A stretch of DNA of 64,000 nt from positions 3,589-67,588 of the forward strand of contig UQAX01000010.1 in assembly GCA_900539145.1 (NCBI GenBank), read 5' to 3'. The notes beneath the pieces are model-generated. The model was not told the origin of the DNA, did no database searches, and was given only the letters and a program-made list of their open reading frames with translations. A program made the position numbers and the translations under genes. Positions 17,429 to 25,830 of the stretch are shown here, piece by piece. The stretch is from an uncultured Blautia sp. (GTDB lineage: Bacteria; Bacillota; Clostridia; Lachnospirales; Lachnospiraceae). The first letter of the stretch is position 1, and each line of letters begins with the position of its first letter.

Positions 17429-18229
17429 GTGAAAAACAAAAAAGTTATAGGGATTGTAGGAATTATTCTGGTGATTTTAATCATCGGAGCAGTGGTTTTA
17501 GGACAAAATAATTTTAAGAAAAAAGAGAAGAAAACAGAAGAACCCTATATGGAAGCGGTTTATTTAAAAGATGAACAGGGAAACAGCATTTTTGTACAGA
17601 CAGATACAGAAATGGTATTTTTCGGTACAATTCCACAGGAATTATATGATGAAAAAGAGAAGAAAATTACAGAAGAAGACTTACATTCCGGAGATGTGGT
17701 GAAAATCTGGGGAAACGGAGCTATTGCACAGTCCTATCCTGCACAGTATCCGGGAATTACAAAAATACAGAGACAAGAAAAAGAAAATAGAGAATATATC
17801 GAAAAATACGGACATTATCTGGAAGAATTTATTGTCGTACCGGATGAGAATGAACCTCCGTATTTGGATATTTCTTATAAACAGCCGGATGCGCTGGTGA
17901 CAGCGGCGGCAGATACAGTGACAGATATTCCGGTTTTAAAACTTCCGGAGCTTGTAGAATTTTCCGTAGACGGGGATACGCAGGCAGAGCTTTTATTCAG
18001 CATGCAGCCTGAAAGCATTGAGACAGTACGATGGGAAGCAGAGAAAAAAATGGAAGCATCTGACACATCACCTGTTCCTGAAGGAGAAAGCGTATCTTCC
18101 GAAAAGAATGAAGAAGGAAATTGGGTAATTACTATGCAGCCGGGATATATTTATAAGATAAAAGCAATTTGGGAAGACAAAGAAATGGAATATGGATTTT
18201 CCGTTACACCTGTAAAGACAGCAGAATAG
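17429..18229 (+). CDS. Membrane-anchored protein of unknown function
   Basis: A 266-residue protein. A basic N-terminus and one hydrophobic stretch (about residues 5-25) with no clear cleavage site suggest an N-terminal anchor, with the rest outside the cell. The outer part includes a small beta-rich stretch (YLKDEQGNSIFV...GDVVKIWG, residues about 43-95) that resembles short OB-like domains of Firmicute lipoproteins, but there is no lipobox cysteine. A Thr/Ser/Glu-rich linker lies near 215. The start is GTG 17429 after AAAGGAG. I do not recognise a family. It lies 19 bp before the DUF2284 gene and may be co-transcribed with it. Confidence 0.7.
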   Translation: MKNKKVIGIVGIILVILIIGAVVLGQNNFKKKEKKTEEPYMEAVYLKDEQGNSIFVQTDTEMVFFGTIPQELYDEKEKKITEEDLHSGDVVKIWGNGAIAQSYPAQYPGITKIQRQEKENREYIEKYGHYLEEFIVVPDENEPPYLDISYKQPDALVTAAADTVTDIPVLKLPELVEFSVDGDTQAELLFSMQPESIETVRWEAEKKMEASDTSPVPEGESVSSEKNEEGNWVITMQPGYIYKIKAIWEDKEMEYGFSVTPVKTAE

Positions 18230-18248
18230 AGAAAAGGTGGTAAAGAAT

Positions 18249-18791
18249 ATGCAGGAAGAGAAAATTTTAAAAGCAGCAGAAAATCTGGGATTTACAAATT
18301 ATAAAATTATTAATGCACAGGAAATTCAATACGACGGAAGCTTTCGCAGATTTTGTGAAATGAATTACTGTGGGAATTATGAGAAGAATTATTCCTGTCC
18401 GCCTGCCTGCGGAACTTTTGAGGAATTAAAAGAAAAAGCAGATAAGTTTAAAAAAGCGTTGGTGCTTCAGACCATTACCATGGTTCATGATATCAATGAT
18501 GACAGTGAGACACGTTTAATTAAAAAACATCATAATCAGCTTACCAGAACTTTAATTTCAGAGCTGGAGGAAGAAATTCAGGAATACTTGCCGGCAATGG
18601 CAGGTCCGTGCCAGTTATGTACGCCGTGTGCAATCAGAGAAGGAAAAGAGTGTGCATTTCCGGAGAAAAAGGCTTCCTGCCTGTCTGCTTTTTGTATTCA
18701 GGTGAATAAGCTGGCAGAATACTGTGGATTTCCTTATTATTGCGACGGAAAAGTGGCATTTTTCAGTTTATTGTTTTTTGACAGGAAATAA
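18249..18791 (+). CDS. DUF2284 family cysteine-rich metal-binding protein
   Basis: A 180-residue protein with the DUF2284 cysteine pattern: an N-terminal CEMNYCGNYEKNYSCPPACG block and a second block PCQLCTPCAIREGKECAFPEKKASC (given here as landmarks only), then FCIQV. The many cysteines suggest an Fe-S cluster or zinc site; biochemical function is unknown. The in-frame GTG at 18237 forms part of the AAAGGTGG ribosome binding site, so ATG 18249 is the likely start. The spacing suggests co-transcription with the preceding anchored protein. Confidence 0.8.
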   Translation: MQEEKILKAAENLGFTNYKIINAQEIQYDGSFRRFCEMNYCGNYEKNYSCPPACGTFEELKEKADKFKKALVLQTITMVHDINDDSETRLIKKHHNQLTRTLISELEEEIQEYLPAMAGPCQLCTPCAIREGKECAFPEKKASCLSAFCIQVNKLAEYCGFPYYCDGKVAFFSLLFFDRK

Positions 18792-18858
18792 ACAGGGACA
18801 AAAACAAGAAAAAGGTGTATACTATACATAGAAAAGATTACAACAGGAGAAGAAGGAC

Positions 18859-19635
18859 ATGGATAACGTAAAAAAAGAACTCATTCAGAAAATACAGACA
18901 CAAGAGGAAGTATTTGCGCTCTTTTCAAGAGCTACCAGACAGCCCTTCGTGATTTGCGACGCAGAAAGCTTTAACGATCAGGTGTGGATTTTCGAAGATA
19001 AAGAAGATTTGGAAAAAGCAGCACAGCCTATTGCAGCAGAAAAAAATGCAGTTGCCGGAATAAAAGTAGAAAATAAGAGTTTTCTTAATTTTTATACAAC
19101 ACTTTACACACTGGGAGTAAATAGCGTTGTATATCATGAAAAAGATAAAAAAACAGAGATTGAATTAGAAGAAATTGTAAAAAAACCGGATTTCTCTGTA
19201 CTTCCGGAGGAAAAGAGACCATTGCTCAATCCCCAGCTTCAATTATCTGCCATTTACTTTATGCAGGAATTCCGCAGAGATGTAGAAATGGCAGAAAAGA
19301 AGTCACTTCCTGAGCTGGAGGAAGAGGTTGCGGCAAATGTGGTAAAAAGCAAGTTCCTTTTGGCAGTAGAGAAAAAGGGCGAAGAAGAAAAAAATGTACA
19401 AGTTCCTTATGTAAAAAATCAAAACGGAGATGTTTTTCAGCCTGTATTTACAGATGCTGAGGAGTTCCGCAGATTTAATAAAGAAGGAAAATTTCAGGCT
19501 CTGCTGGTAACTTTTGAAAACATGGAAAAGGTGCTGATACCGATTGCAAAAGGTATTGTCATCAATCCGAACAGTTTTAATTTAATTCTTCCAAAAGAGA
19601 AGATGAGTGCATTAAAGCAAAGATTTGGTATGTAA
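18859..19635 (+). CDS. SseB family protein
   Basis: A 258-residue cytoplasmic protein. The N-terminal half has the SseB N-terminal domain pattern (KSFLNFYTTLYTLGVNSVVYHE, around residues 73-94; VWIFEDKEDLEKAAQ earlier). The C-terminal part (VQVPYVKNQNGDVFQPVFTDAEEF) resembles a second SseB-like unit. The family was named from enhanced serine sensitivity in E. coli, but its molecular role is unclear. GAGAAGAAGG precedes the ATG. There is no operon partner that would hint at function. Confidence 0.75.
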   Translation: MDNVKKELIQKIQTQEEVFALFSRATRQPFVICDAESFNDQVWIFEDKEDLEKAAQPIAAEKNAVAGIKVENKSFLNFYTTLYTLGVNSVVYHEKDKKTEIELEEIVKKPDFSVLPEEKRPLLNPQLQLSAIYFMQEFRRDVEMAEKKSLPELEEEVAANVVKSKFLLAVEKKGEEEKNVQVPYVKNQNGDVFQPVFTDAEEFRRFNKEGKFQALLVTFENMEKVLIPIAKGIVINPNSFNLILPKEKMSALKQRFGM

Positions 19636-19671
19636 ATTCAAAATATCAAATGTGGGGAAGGAGATGTTGTC

Positions 19672-20496
19672 ATGAAGATTGACATGCATTGCCATACAAA
19701 AGAGGGTTCTATTGACGGAAAAGTCCCGATTGAAGAATACATTTCTATGTTAAAGGCGCAGGGCTTTGGAGGAATGTTGGTAACAGACCATGATTCTTAC
19801 GGGGGATACCGCTATTGGAAAAAGAATATCAAAGGGAAAAAGCATGAGGATTTTGTAGTCTTAAAAGGGATTGAATATGACACACTGGATGCAGGACATA
19901 TTATTGTAATTATGCCGGAAAACATTAAGCTTCGTTTGTTGGAGCTTCGTGGAATTCCGGTACAGATGCTCATTCCTATTGTTCATAATTACGGCGGGAT
20001 TTTAGGACCGGCACATCCGTGCGGAGAAAAGTTTATGAGCTTTATGAATGCAAAAGCTTATGAGCGAAATCCTGATATTTTAAAGGAATTTGATTTTATG
20101 GAAACCTTTAATGCCTGCGAGCCGCAGGAGGTAAACGACAGAGCCGTAAAAATTGCAGAAAAATATGATTTGCCGGGAACAGGGGGAAGCGATGCCCATA
20201 AGGCAGACTGTGTAGGTTTGGCATACACAGAAGTGCCGGATGACATTACCTGTGAGTCGGATTTGATTGCTCACGTTATAAAAGGAACAAAATTCAGCAG
20301 CGGCGGCAGTATTTATACAAAGACAACAAAGGAAAAAATAGGAAAGGCAAAAACAGTTCTTTCACATTCCTTCTGGGTATATAATAAAATCGGAGGCTGG
20401 AGCAAGGCATTTAAACGAAACAGTAAACTGAAAAAAGGGTTCATTGAAAGGGTAGAGGTTGAAAAGGAAGAAAAGCATGAACAAAAAAGTAATTAA
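19672..20496 (+). CDS. PHP-domain metal-dependent phosphoesterase
   Basis: A 274-residue PHP-family hydrolase. The first metal-ligand motif is DMHCHT (residues 3-8). TDHDSYGG (about 39-46) supplies the next ligands, then KGIEYDT, the HNYGGILGPAHP pair of histidines, and GSDAHKADCVG near 175, which holds the terminal Asp/His ligands. Such stand-alone PHP proteins act on phosphate esters (nucleotides, histidinol phosphate or polynucleotides); this one's substrate is unknown. Its 3' end overlaps the start of hom by 20 bp, so the two genes are translationally coupled. Confidence 0.82.
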   Translation: MKIDMHCHTKEGSIDGKVPIEEYISMLKAQGFGGMLVTDHDSYGGYRYWKKNIKGKKHEDFVVLKGIEYDTLDAGHIIVIMPENIKLRLLELRGIPVQMLIPIVHNYGGILGPAHPCGEKFMSFMNAKAYERNPDILKEFDFMETFNACEPQEVNDRAVKIAEKYDLPGTGGSDAHKADCVGLAYTEVPDDITCESDLIAHVIKGTKFSSGGSIYTKTTKEKIGKAKTVLSHSFWVYNKIGGWSKAFKRNSKLKKGFIERVEVEKEEKHEQKSN

Positions 20497-21775
20497 CGCA
20501 GCGCTTTTAGGTCTTGGGACTGTGGGAACCGGGGTATATAAGGTGCTGAAAAATCAGGAAGCCGAGATGGAGAAGAAAATCGGCGCTACTGTAAAATTGA
20601 AGAAAATTCTGGTTCGGAATTTAAAAAAGGCTGCGGCAAAAATCGCAGAGCCGGAAATTCTGACAAATAACTGGAAAGAAATTTTAGAAGATGAAAGTAT
20701 CGATATTGTGATTGAAGTAATGGGAGGAATTGAGCCTGCCAAAACATACATTATGGAAGCCCTAAAAGCAGGAAAAAATGTGGTTACAGCCAATAAGGAT
20801 TTGGTTGCATCTCACGGAGGAGAGCTTTTAGATTGTGCGGCTGCCAATCAGTGCGACTTTTTGTTTGAGGCAGCAGTAGCAGGAGGAATTCCCATTATTC
20901 GCCCTTTAAAACAGTGTCTTACAGGAAATCATCTGTCAGAAATCGTAGGAATTGTAAACGGAACTACGAATTTTATTCTGACAAAAATGACACAGGAAAA
21001 TATGGAATTTGCAGATGCACTTGCACTTGCAACAAAGCTGGGTTACGCAGAGGCAGACCCTACGGCGGACATCCAAGGCTATGATGCAGGAAGAAAAATG
21101 GCGATTATGGCATCTATTGCTTTTAATTCCAGAGTGACTTTTGAAAATGTGGCAACAGAAGGCATTACCCGTATCTCCTCCAAGGATATTCGTTATGCAA
21201 GGGATTTGGGATGTGTGATTAAGCTTCTTGGTGTTGCCAGAAATACAGATACGGGAATTGAAGTATCTGTGCAGCCGATGCTGGTTTCTGAAAAGCATCC
21301 TCTGGCGTCTGTAAACGACTCATTTAATGCAGTTTTTGTTCATGGAGATGCTGTGGATGATGCAATGTTTTATGGCAGAGGAGCAGGAGAATTGCCTACG
21401 GCAAGTGCAATCGTAGGTGACGTATTTGATATTGTACGTGATATTTTGTTTTCCTGTACGGGAAGAATTCGCTGTACCTGTTATAAAACGCTTCCTATTA
21501 AAAATCAGGAAGATATTGAGAGTCGCTTCTTTATGCGTATTCATGCAAGCGATAATCCGGGAGTATTGGCAGCAATTGCCAGTGTGCTGGGCAAATATGA
21601 AGTAAGTATTGCTCAAATGATTCAAAAACATAAACATGAAGAATGGGCAGAATTGGTGATTGTAACATCAAGAGTAAAAGAAGGAAACTTCCACGATGCG
21701 CTTTTGGTTTTGGAGAAAATGGAAGTGGTGCAGAAGATTTCTTCCGTTATCCGAGTATATGGAGAGGAACAATGA
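20477..21775 (+). CDS. hom: Homoserine dehydrogenase
   Basis: It reduces aspartate semialdehyde to homoserine, the branch point to threonine and methionine. The 432-residue protein has the N-terminal NAD(P)-binding GLGTVGTGV motif, the catalytic/substrate region NGTTNFILTKM and GYAEADPTADIQGYDAGRK (landmarks), and a C-terminal ACT domain (HASDNPGVLAAIASVLGKY) that normally senses threonine. Length and layout match monofunctional Firmicute enzymes. The in-frame TTG at 20459 lacks a good ribosome binding site; ATG 20477 is preferred. The stop overlaps the next start as ATGA. Confidence 0.95.
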   Translation: MNKKVINAALLGLGTVGTGVYKVLKNQEAEMEKKIGATVKLKKILVRNLKKAAAKIAEPEILTNNWKEILEDESIDIVIEVMGGIEPAKTYIMEALKAGKNVVTANKDLVASHGGELLDCAAANQCDFLFEAAVAGGIPIIRPLKQCLTGNHLSEIVGIVNGTTNFILTKMTQENMEFADALALATKLGYAEADPTADIQGYDAGRKMAIMASIAFNSRVTFENVATEGITRISSKDIRYARDLGCVIKLLGVARNTDTGIEVSVQPMLVSEKHPLASVNDSFNAVFVHGDAVDDAMFYGRGAGELPTASAIVGDVFDIVRDILFSCTGRIRCTCYKTLPIKNQEDIESRFFMRIHASDNPGVLAAIASVLGKYEVSIAQMIQKHKHEEWAELVIVTSRVKEGNFHDALLVLEKMEVVQKISSVIRVYGEEQ

Positions 21776-22947
21776 CAAAGCAATTATATTATGAAGACAG
21801 TTATATAAAAGAATTTAAAGCTGTGGTTTTGTCCTGTACTCTAAAGGGAAATAAGTTTGAGGCGGTTCTTGACAGAACTGCCTTTTTTCCCGAAGGAGGA
21901 GGACAAGGAGCAGATACAGGCGTACTTAGCACAGAAGACAGTGAGATAAAAGTGTCAGATGTGCAGGAAGTAAACGGTGAGATTGTTCATTATATAGATG
22001 AGGAAATTTTGCCGGGACAGGAAGTGATAGGAAAGTTGGATTTTCAGGAGCGATTTTCTAAAATGCAGCAGCATACGGGAGAGCATATCGTTTCCGGTAT
22101 TGTACATAGAAGGTTTGGTTATGAAAATGTAGGGTTTCATCTGGGAAAAGAAGAAGTGACCATGGATTATAATGGTCCGCTTACACCGGAAGAATTACGA
22201 AGTATTGAGTATGAAGCAAATCAAGTGGCAGCAGATAACAGAGAAATCAGAGCGTATTTTCCCGAAGCAGAGAAACTGGAAAAAATCCCTTATCGAAGCA
22301 AAAAAGAATTACAGGGAAAGGTTCGAATTGTGGAAATCCCGAATTGCGATATTTGTGCCTGCTGTGCGCCACATGTGAGAACAACAGGAAATGTAGGGCT
22401 GATTAAAATTACCAATGCCATTCGCTATAAAGGCGGTATGCGTCTGTGGATTGCCTGCGGTATGCGTGCATTGGAGGATTATAATCAAAAACAAGCCAGT
22501 GTGGTACAAATTTCCAATATGCTTTCTGCAAAACAGCAGGAAGTGACTGAGGCTGTAAAGCGTTTAACAGAGGAAATCCAACAGCTAAAAGAAAAAGCAG
22601 CAAAAATGCAGGAAAAACTGGTTATGGGATATTTAGAGTCTGAAAAAGAAGCTTTAAAAGAAAATCCAAATGCAAATCTGATGCTTTTTGAAAAAGAATT
22701 AGATACTGTGGCGATGCGAAACTTTGTTAATGCAGGAATGGAGCTTACAAAAGGTGTGTGCGGCGTTTTTGTAGGAGATGAAAAACAGGGATTTCGCTAT
22801 GTGCTGGGAAGCAGCGGAGATATCCGAGAAATCGGTAAGAAATTAAATGAAGCTTTTCAGGGAAAAGGAGGAGGGAAGCCTCCGATGATACAGGGCTCTC
22901 TTGTAGGGGAGGAAGAAAAGATAAGGGAGTTTTTGGACGAAATATAA
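21772..22947 (+). CDS. Alanyl-tRNA editing (AlaX-like) protein
   Basis: A 391-residue homologue of the alanyl-tRNA synthetase editing domain, which hydrolyses mischarged Ser- or Gly-tRNA(Ala). The N-terminal AlaRS-like barrel has RTAFFPEGGGQGAD. The zinc-binding editing motif HTGEHIVSG supplies two His, and CDICACCAPHV supplies the Cys/His part. The second half carries a coiled coil (QLKEKAAKMQEKL) and a DHHA1-type C-terminal domain ending in GGGKPPMIQGS. That makes it the long AlaX form. The upstream frame extension is hom in another frame; ATG 21772 overlaps the hom stop. Confidence 0.88.
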   Translation: MTKQLYYEDSYIKEFKAVVLSCTLKGNKFEAVLDRTAFFPEGGGQGADTGVLSTEDSEIKVSDVQEVNGEIVHYIDEEILPGQEVIGKLDFQERFSKMQQHTGEHIVSGIVHRRFGYENVGFHLGKEEVTMDYNGPLTPEELRSIEYEANQVAADNREIRAYFPEAEKLEKIPYRSKKELQGKVRIVEIPNCDICACCAPHVRTTGNVGLIKITNAIRYKGGMRLWIACGMRALEDYNQKQASVVQISNMLSAKQQEVTEAVKRLTEEIQQLKEKAAKMQEKLVMGYLESEKEALKENPNANLMLFEKELDTVAMRNFVNAGMELTKGVCGVFVGDEKQGFRYVLGSSGDIREIGKKLNEAFQGKGGGKPPMIQGSLVGEEEKIREFLDEI

Positions 22948-22963
22948 CTAAAAATTCGCGTTA

Positions 22964-23021
22964 TTATTGAGGAAAAGTCCTTATATTTAAAAATGAAAAT
23001 ATAAGGACTTTTCCTCAATAA
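22964..23021. terminator. Long perfect palindrome between convergent genes
   Basis: The arms at 22964-22988 and 22997-23021 are complementary over 25 bp with an 8 nt loop. It lies between the convergent ends of the AlaX-like gene and the small secreted protein gene, as a bidirectional terminator would, though neither side has a long T-run. It is also the left boundary of the A+T-rich BlaI/BlaR1 segment. Confidence 0.6.
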
Positions 23022-23031
23022 AAATAGTATG

Positions 23032-23259
23032 TTAGCATAAAATCCAATCACTAAGCCAAATCTTTTGTGAAAAATTGTATAGTCTTTTGTATAACTTTCC
23101 ATCTATTGTGTTATATACCCAATCAATACAATCTTTACGTAAATCATTAAAAGTGAAATTTTTTACTTTTTGATATGTAGTAGGCGATTGGGCAGATACA
23201 GAAACCGAAGATATTGATAGTAGTAAAACAATGGTTAATAAAAGAATTATTTTTTTCAT
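23032..23259 (-). CDS. Small secreted protein encoded after blaR1
   Basis: A 75-residue protein with a textbook signal peptide: MKK start, hydrophobic ILLLTIVLLLSIS core, and a likely cleavage after SVSA. The mature part is only about 50 residues, with two cysteines, several Tyr/Trp and a C-terminal Cys. ATG 23259 has GAGGTAAC upstream and lies 5 bp beyond the blaR1 stop, so it is third in the blaI-blaR1 operon. I do not recognise it. Its size and place fit a small antimicrobial, immunity or sensor-ligand peptide, but that is speculation. Confidence 0.65.
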   Translation of the reverse strand: MKKIILLLTIVLLLSISSVSVSAQSPTTYQKVKNFTFNDLRKDCIDWVYNTIDGKLYKRLYNFSQKIWLSDWILC

Positions 23260-23264
23260 GTAGG

Positions 23265-24332
23265 TTACCTCTTTTCTATAATTTTTACATGCTCCCAATC
23301 ATCTGGTATGTTAGAAAGTGTTCCAATAGGTTCTTCATTCACATAGATAGTATAAGTTCCATTCTCATTTTTTTCGAGATAGGAGACATCTTCTAATAAA
23401 AATTGAGTTGGTCCTAAATCAGGTCTGGAATAAGGCTCAATAACAATAAAATAAGAAAAAATGGTTAATAAAAAAGTAAGTAGCAGGAATGGAGAAACTC
23501 GAAAAGGTGAATGAGCAAAGAGGGAATGAATTCTGATTTTTAAGAAACCGGAGGTACTACTAATACCCAATCCAAAATGTTTCTTTTTATTCTTTTCTTT
23601 TGCCGCAAAAATCAGAGTTTCTGCATAATCGATTTTTTCTTTTTTTGAAAGATGTCCGGTAACAGAGAAGTCATTTTTTAATTCAAGTAAGTTTCCTGCA
23701 TGGTGTCTAAGAAGATATAAAAGTGGGTTCCACCAAAAAAGAATTACTAAAATTTCAATACATAGTTTGAAAAATAAGTCATGATTTAGATAATGTTGTA
23801 TCTCATGCTGTATAATATAATTTTCATTGGAAAATTCCGTATACGGAATTACAATTCTTGGCTTTAAAATACCAAGAATAAAAGGTTCTTCGGTAAAGAA
23901 TGATTTTACGATTGGTATTTGCTTCTCTCTTTTAAAGCAAGTTGAAACTGATATAGTTTTTACAACAGTTGCCTGCTTGAAAAAAAGATAACATTTTCTA
24001 TATTGGCTAAATTTTACCAGTGCTATTAAAAGAGAAATCGTAATGCTTATTAGAAATAAAAGCTCAAAAAACGGTATGTTTTGTAGTATGGGTTTCTTTA
24101 ATATATCACAGAAATCAGTATAGAAACTTGAAATATATACAGACTTTGTAATCGGCAATTCAATGGGGAAAATAAGACGGAAACCGATAATACTGAACAT
24201 AATAAGTAAAAACACAACTTCTTTTTTGTGAAACAAATCGCCTTTTTTCCTTATATATCCTAAAATGCAAATACAAAATAAGCAAAAGAAAAAAATGGCA
24301 GTTATAATTGTAGTATAGGAAATATTAACCAT
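23265..24332 (-). CDS. BlaR1/MecR1-type M56 membrane metallopeptidase
   Basis: A 355-residue membrane protein with about four hydrophobic segments, a cytoplasmic peptidase domain carrying the zinc motif HEIQHYLNHD (about residues 195-204), and a last membrane segment near 290. BlaR1-family proteins sense an external signal and then trigger cleavage of the partner BlaI repressor. The external C-terminal region here is only about 65 residues, far too short for the penicillin-binding sensor of true BlaR1, so the signal is probably not a beta-lactam. The start overlaps the end of blaI by 8 bp. Confidence 0.88.
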   Translation of the reverse strand: MVNISYTTIITAIFFFCLFCICILGYIRKKGDLFHKKEVVFLLIMFSIIGFRLIFPIELPITKSVYISSFYTDFCDILKKPILQNIPFFELLFLISITISLLIALVKFSQYRKCYLFFKQATVVKTISVSTCFKREKQIPIVKSFFTEEPFILGILKPRIVIPYTEFSNENYIIQHEIQHYLNHDLFFKLCIEILVILFWWNPLLYLLRHHAGNLLELKNDFSVTGHLSKKEKIDYAETLIFAAKEKNKKKHFGLGISSTSGFLKIRIHSLFAHSPFRVSPFLLLTFLLTIFSYFIVIEPYSRPDLGPTQFLLEDVSYLEKNENGTYTIYVNEEPIGTLSNIPDDWEHVKIIEKR

Positions 24333-24735
24333 CTTTGTGTTGTTCTAAACTCCTTTTTTGCATTTTTATAAAATCTTCCAGTTCATCTAAAGTTTCTTTT
24401 TCATTTTCCTCGTTATTCAGCAAAGAAGCGATTAGTCTTTTGGAAAAATGAATTTTATTCTTTACAACAGGAAGAAAATTTTCTACTTCATTGTATATAA
24501 TATCGTCTGGCATTTTTTTTGCACGATATCGTCTGCCAAACACTTTTCCGCTTTGGACGATATCAACAACTTCTACATAATCTTTTTCTAGTAAATTTCG
24601 CATAAGACGCTGTACACTTGTAAGAGGGAGACTTGTATCAAAACTAACAATATCTGAAATAAGAAGTGGTTCAGGATTTTGCCAAAGAATATACATGACT
24701 TTCTTCTCCATCTGCGTTAATTTAATTTTTTGCAA
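24325..24735 (-). CDS. BlaI/MecI/CopY-family transcriptional repressor
   Basis: A 136-residue winged-helix repressor. The N-terminal domain (about residues 1-75) matches BlaI: LTQMEKKVMYILW, then helix 3 region LPLTSVQRLMRNLLEKDYV and a GRRYRAKK wing. The C-terminal helices form the dimerisation arm cut during induction. It is encoded as the first gene of a three-gene operon with the M56 peptidase and a small secreted protein. The probable target is a dyad at 24833-24844 in the divergent promoter of the secreted-protein gene at 25035. Confidence 0.88.
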   Translation of the reverse strand: MQKIKLTQMEKKVMYILWQNPEPLLISDIVSFDTSLPLTSVQRLMRNLLEKDYVEVVDIVQSGKVFGRRYRAKKMPDDIIYNEVENFLPVVKNKIHFSKRLIASLLNNEENEKETLDELEDFIKMQKRSLEQHKDG

Positions 24736-24820
24736 AGTAAGACTCCTTTCATTATCAATTTTACATTACATATAATAACATAAGTAATAATTAAAAACAA
24801 TAAAAAATAAAAAAACATGA

Positions 24821-24849
24821 TTGACATAGAACAACATAAATGTTAATAT
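24821..24849 (+). promoter_or_regulatory. Sigma-A promoter with BlaI-like dyad in the spacer
   Basis: TTGACA (24821-24826), a 17 bp spacer and TAATAT (24844-24849) form a near-consensus promoter pointing at the secreted protein gene. The dyad AACAT-AA-ATGTT (24833-24844) fills the spacer. BlaI-type repressors bind TACAnnTGTA-like dyads, so this is the best candidate operator. Confidence 0.6.
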
Positions 24850-24961
24850 ATAATTAAGAAAGAGATAACAAAAGTTTTTAATATTTTTTAGAAGTTGTTT
24901 ATAAAAATAATTAAGTGATGTAGGTATTGTATATAATGAAAAGGCATTGTGTGTAAATGTG

Positions 24962-24991
24962 AAAGGAGGGAGTCCAATGCAGAAAGAATAG
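24962..24991 (+). other. Four-codon leader ORF with perfect ribosome binding site
   Basis: AAAGGAGGG (24962-24970) sits 6 bp before an ATG at 24977 that encodes only Met-Gln-Lys-Glu then TAG (24989-24991). It lies 43 bp before the secreted-protein start in the same leader. It could be a decayed gene start or a leader peptide. Confidence 0.35.
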
Positions 24992-25034
24992 ACACTCATG
25001 AGTTAATATGGTTAAAAAATAGGGAGGTTTTATT

Positions 25035-25642
25035 ATGAAAAAATAACGAAATTTTTATTATCTATGTTAGTGGTCTTTTCTCTTGTTTTATCAAGTTCAG
25101 CCTTACCAGTTATGGCAGAGGATACTACTATTACAGAAGAAGGAGATATACCAGATGAAATAGTGCTTTCTGATGAAACTACTATAAAAATTGAGAATAT
25201 GAATGATTTTATTCGTTATTTTGTTCCAGAAAATGACGGAACAACTACAATTGTAGAAAAAAATAAAAAAACAGGTGAAATATTGGTAAATGGTAGAGAT
25301 GTTTTTTATGACATGAGTACAACAATTGGAGCATCTCAACGAGATAATTGGGGAGCTCCTTCTGTTGAAAAATGGAGTATGAATGTGGCAGGAATGTCAA
25401 TTTATGCAATCGCAACAGCAGTTGCTGCAAAATCACATAATTTCAGAATAGATCAAATCGCAGATGCACTTAAAAAGGTAGGGAAAGAATTGTCAAATCT
25501 TTATTATAAGAGTACACTACAATTAAACTATGTTGATTATAGTCCTAAGGTGGGATATCGGCTAACAGAGGGACTTTATACAAGTTCTAGCTGTAGTGCA
25601 TCGTCTCGTATTTGTCAATCAAGTATGTCAGGTTCACGATGA
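25035..25642 (+). pseudogene. Secreted protein gene with a one-base frameshift in the start-proximal poly-A run
   Basis: AGGGAGGT (25021-25028) is ideally spaced for ATG 25035, but that frame reads Met-Lys-Lys-stop. With one more A in the six-A run at 25038-25043, the frame becomes MKKITKFLLSMLVVFSLVLS..., a perfect signal peptide cleaved after ALPVMA, followed by about 170 mature residues. As written, only an internal ATG at 25064 (inside the signal peptide) opens the frame. The mature part has an acidic, Thr-rich stretch, an Ala-rich amphipathic helix (about residues 115-150) and a short C-terminal Ser/Cys-rich end. It loosely resembles secreted bacteriocin-like proteins such as the geobacillin-26 type (weak). 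Sequencing error, true mutation and phase variation are all possible. Confidence 0.7.
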
Positions 25643-25738
25643 ACTAATAAAAATATGGACTTGTATATATCAATAAAATTTTGGAAAGTATTATTGGAAA
25701 ATCAGAATTGCTATATTGAGTGATAATTAGTTAGATAT

Positions 25739-25792
25739 AAAGACTGTTACAAAATATTTATTAATGTTACATAAAATTTTGTAACAGTCTTT
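25739..25792 (+). terminator. Strong terminator after the secreted protein gene
   Basis: The 17 bp arms at 25739-25755 and 25776-25792 (AAAGACTGTTACAAAAT and its complement) are perfect. This ends the BlaI-linked unit and marks the right side of the A+T-rich segment. Confidence 0.75.
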
Positions 25793-25830
25793 GGAATGAA
25801 ATTTTGAAGGAATTTAAAGGGGGCTACTGT

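Noticed and set aside
22964..23021. Riboswitch or attachment site
   Set aside because: A simple 25 bp hairpin between convergent genes is best read as a terminator or boundary; no recombinase gene adjoins it.
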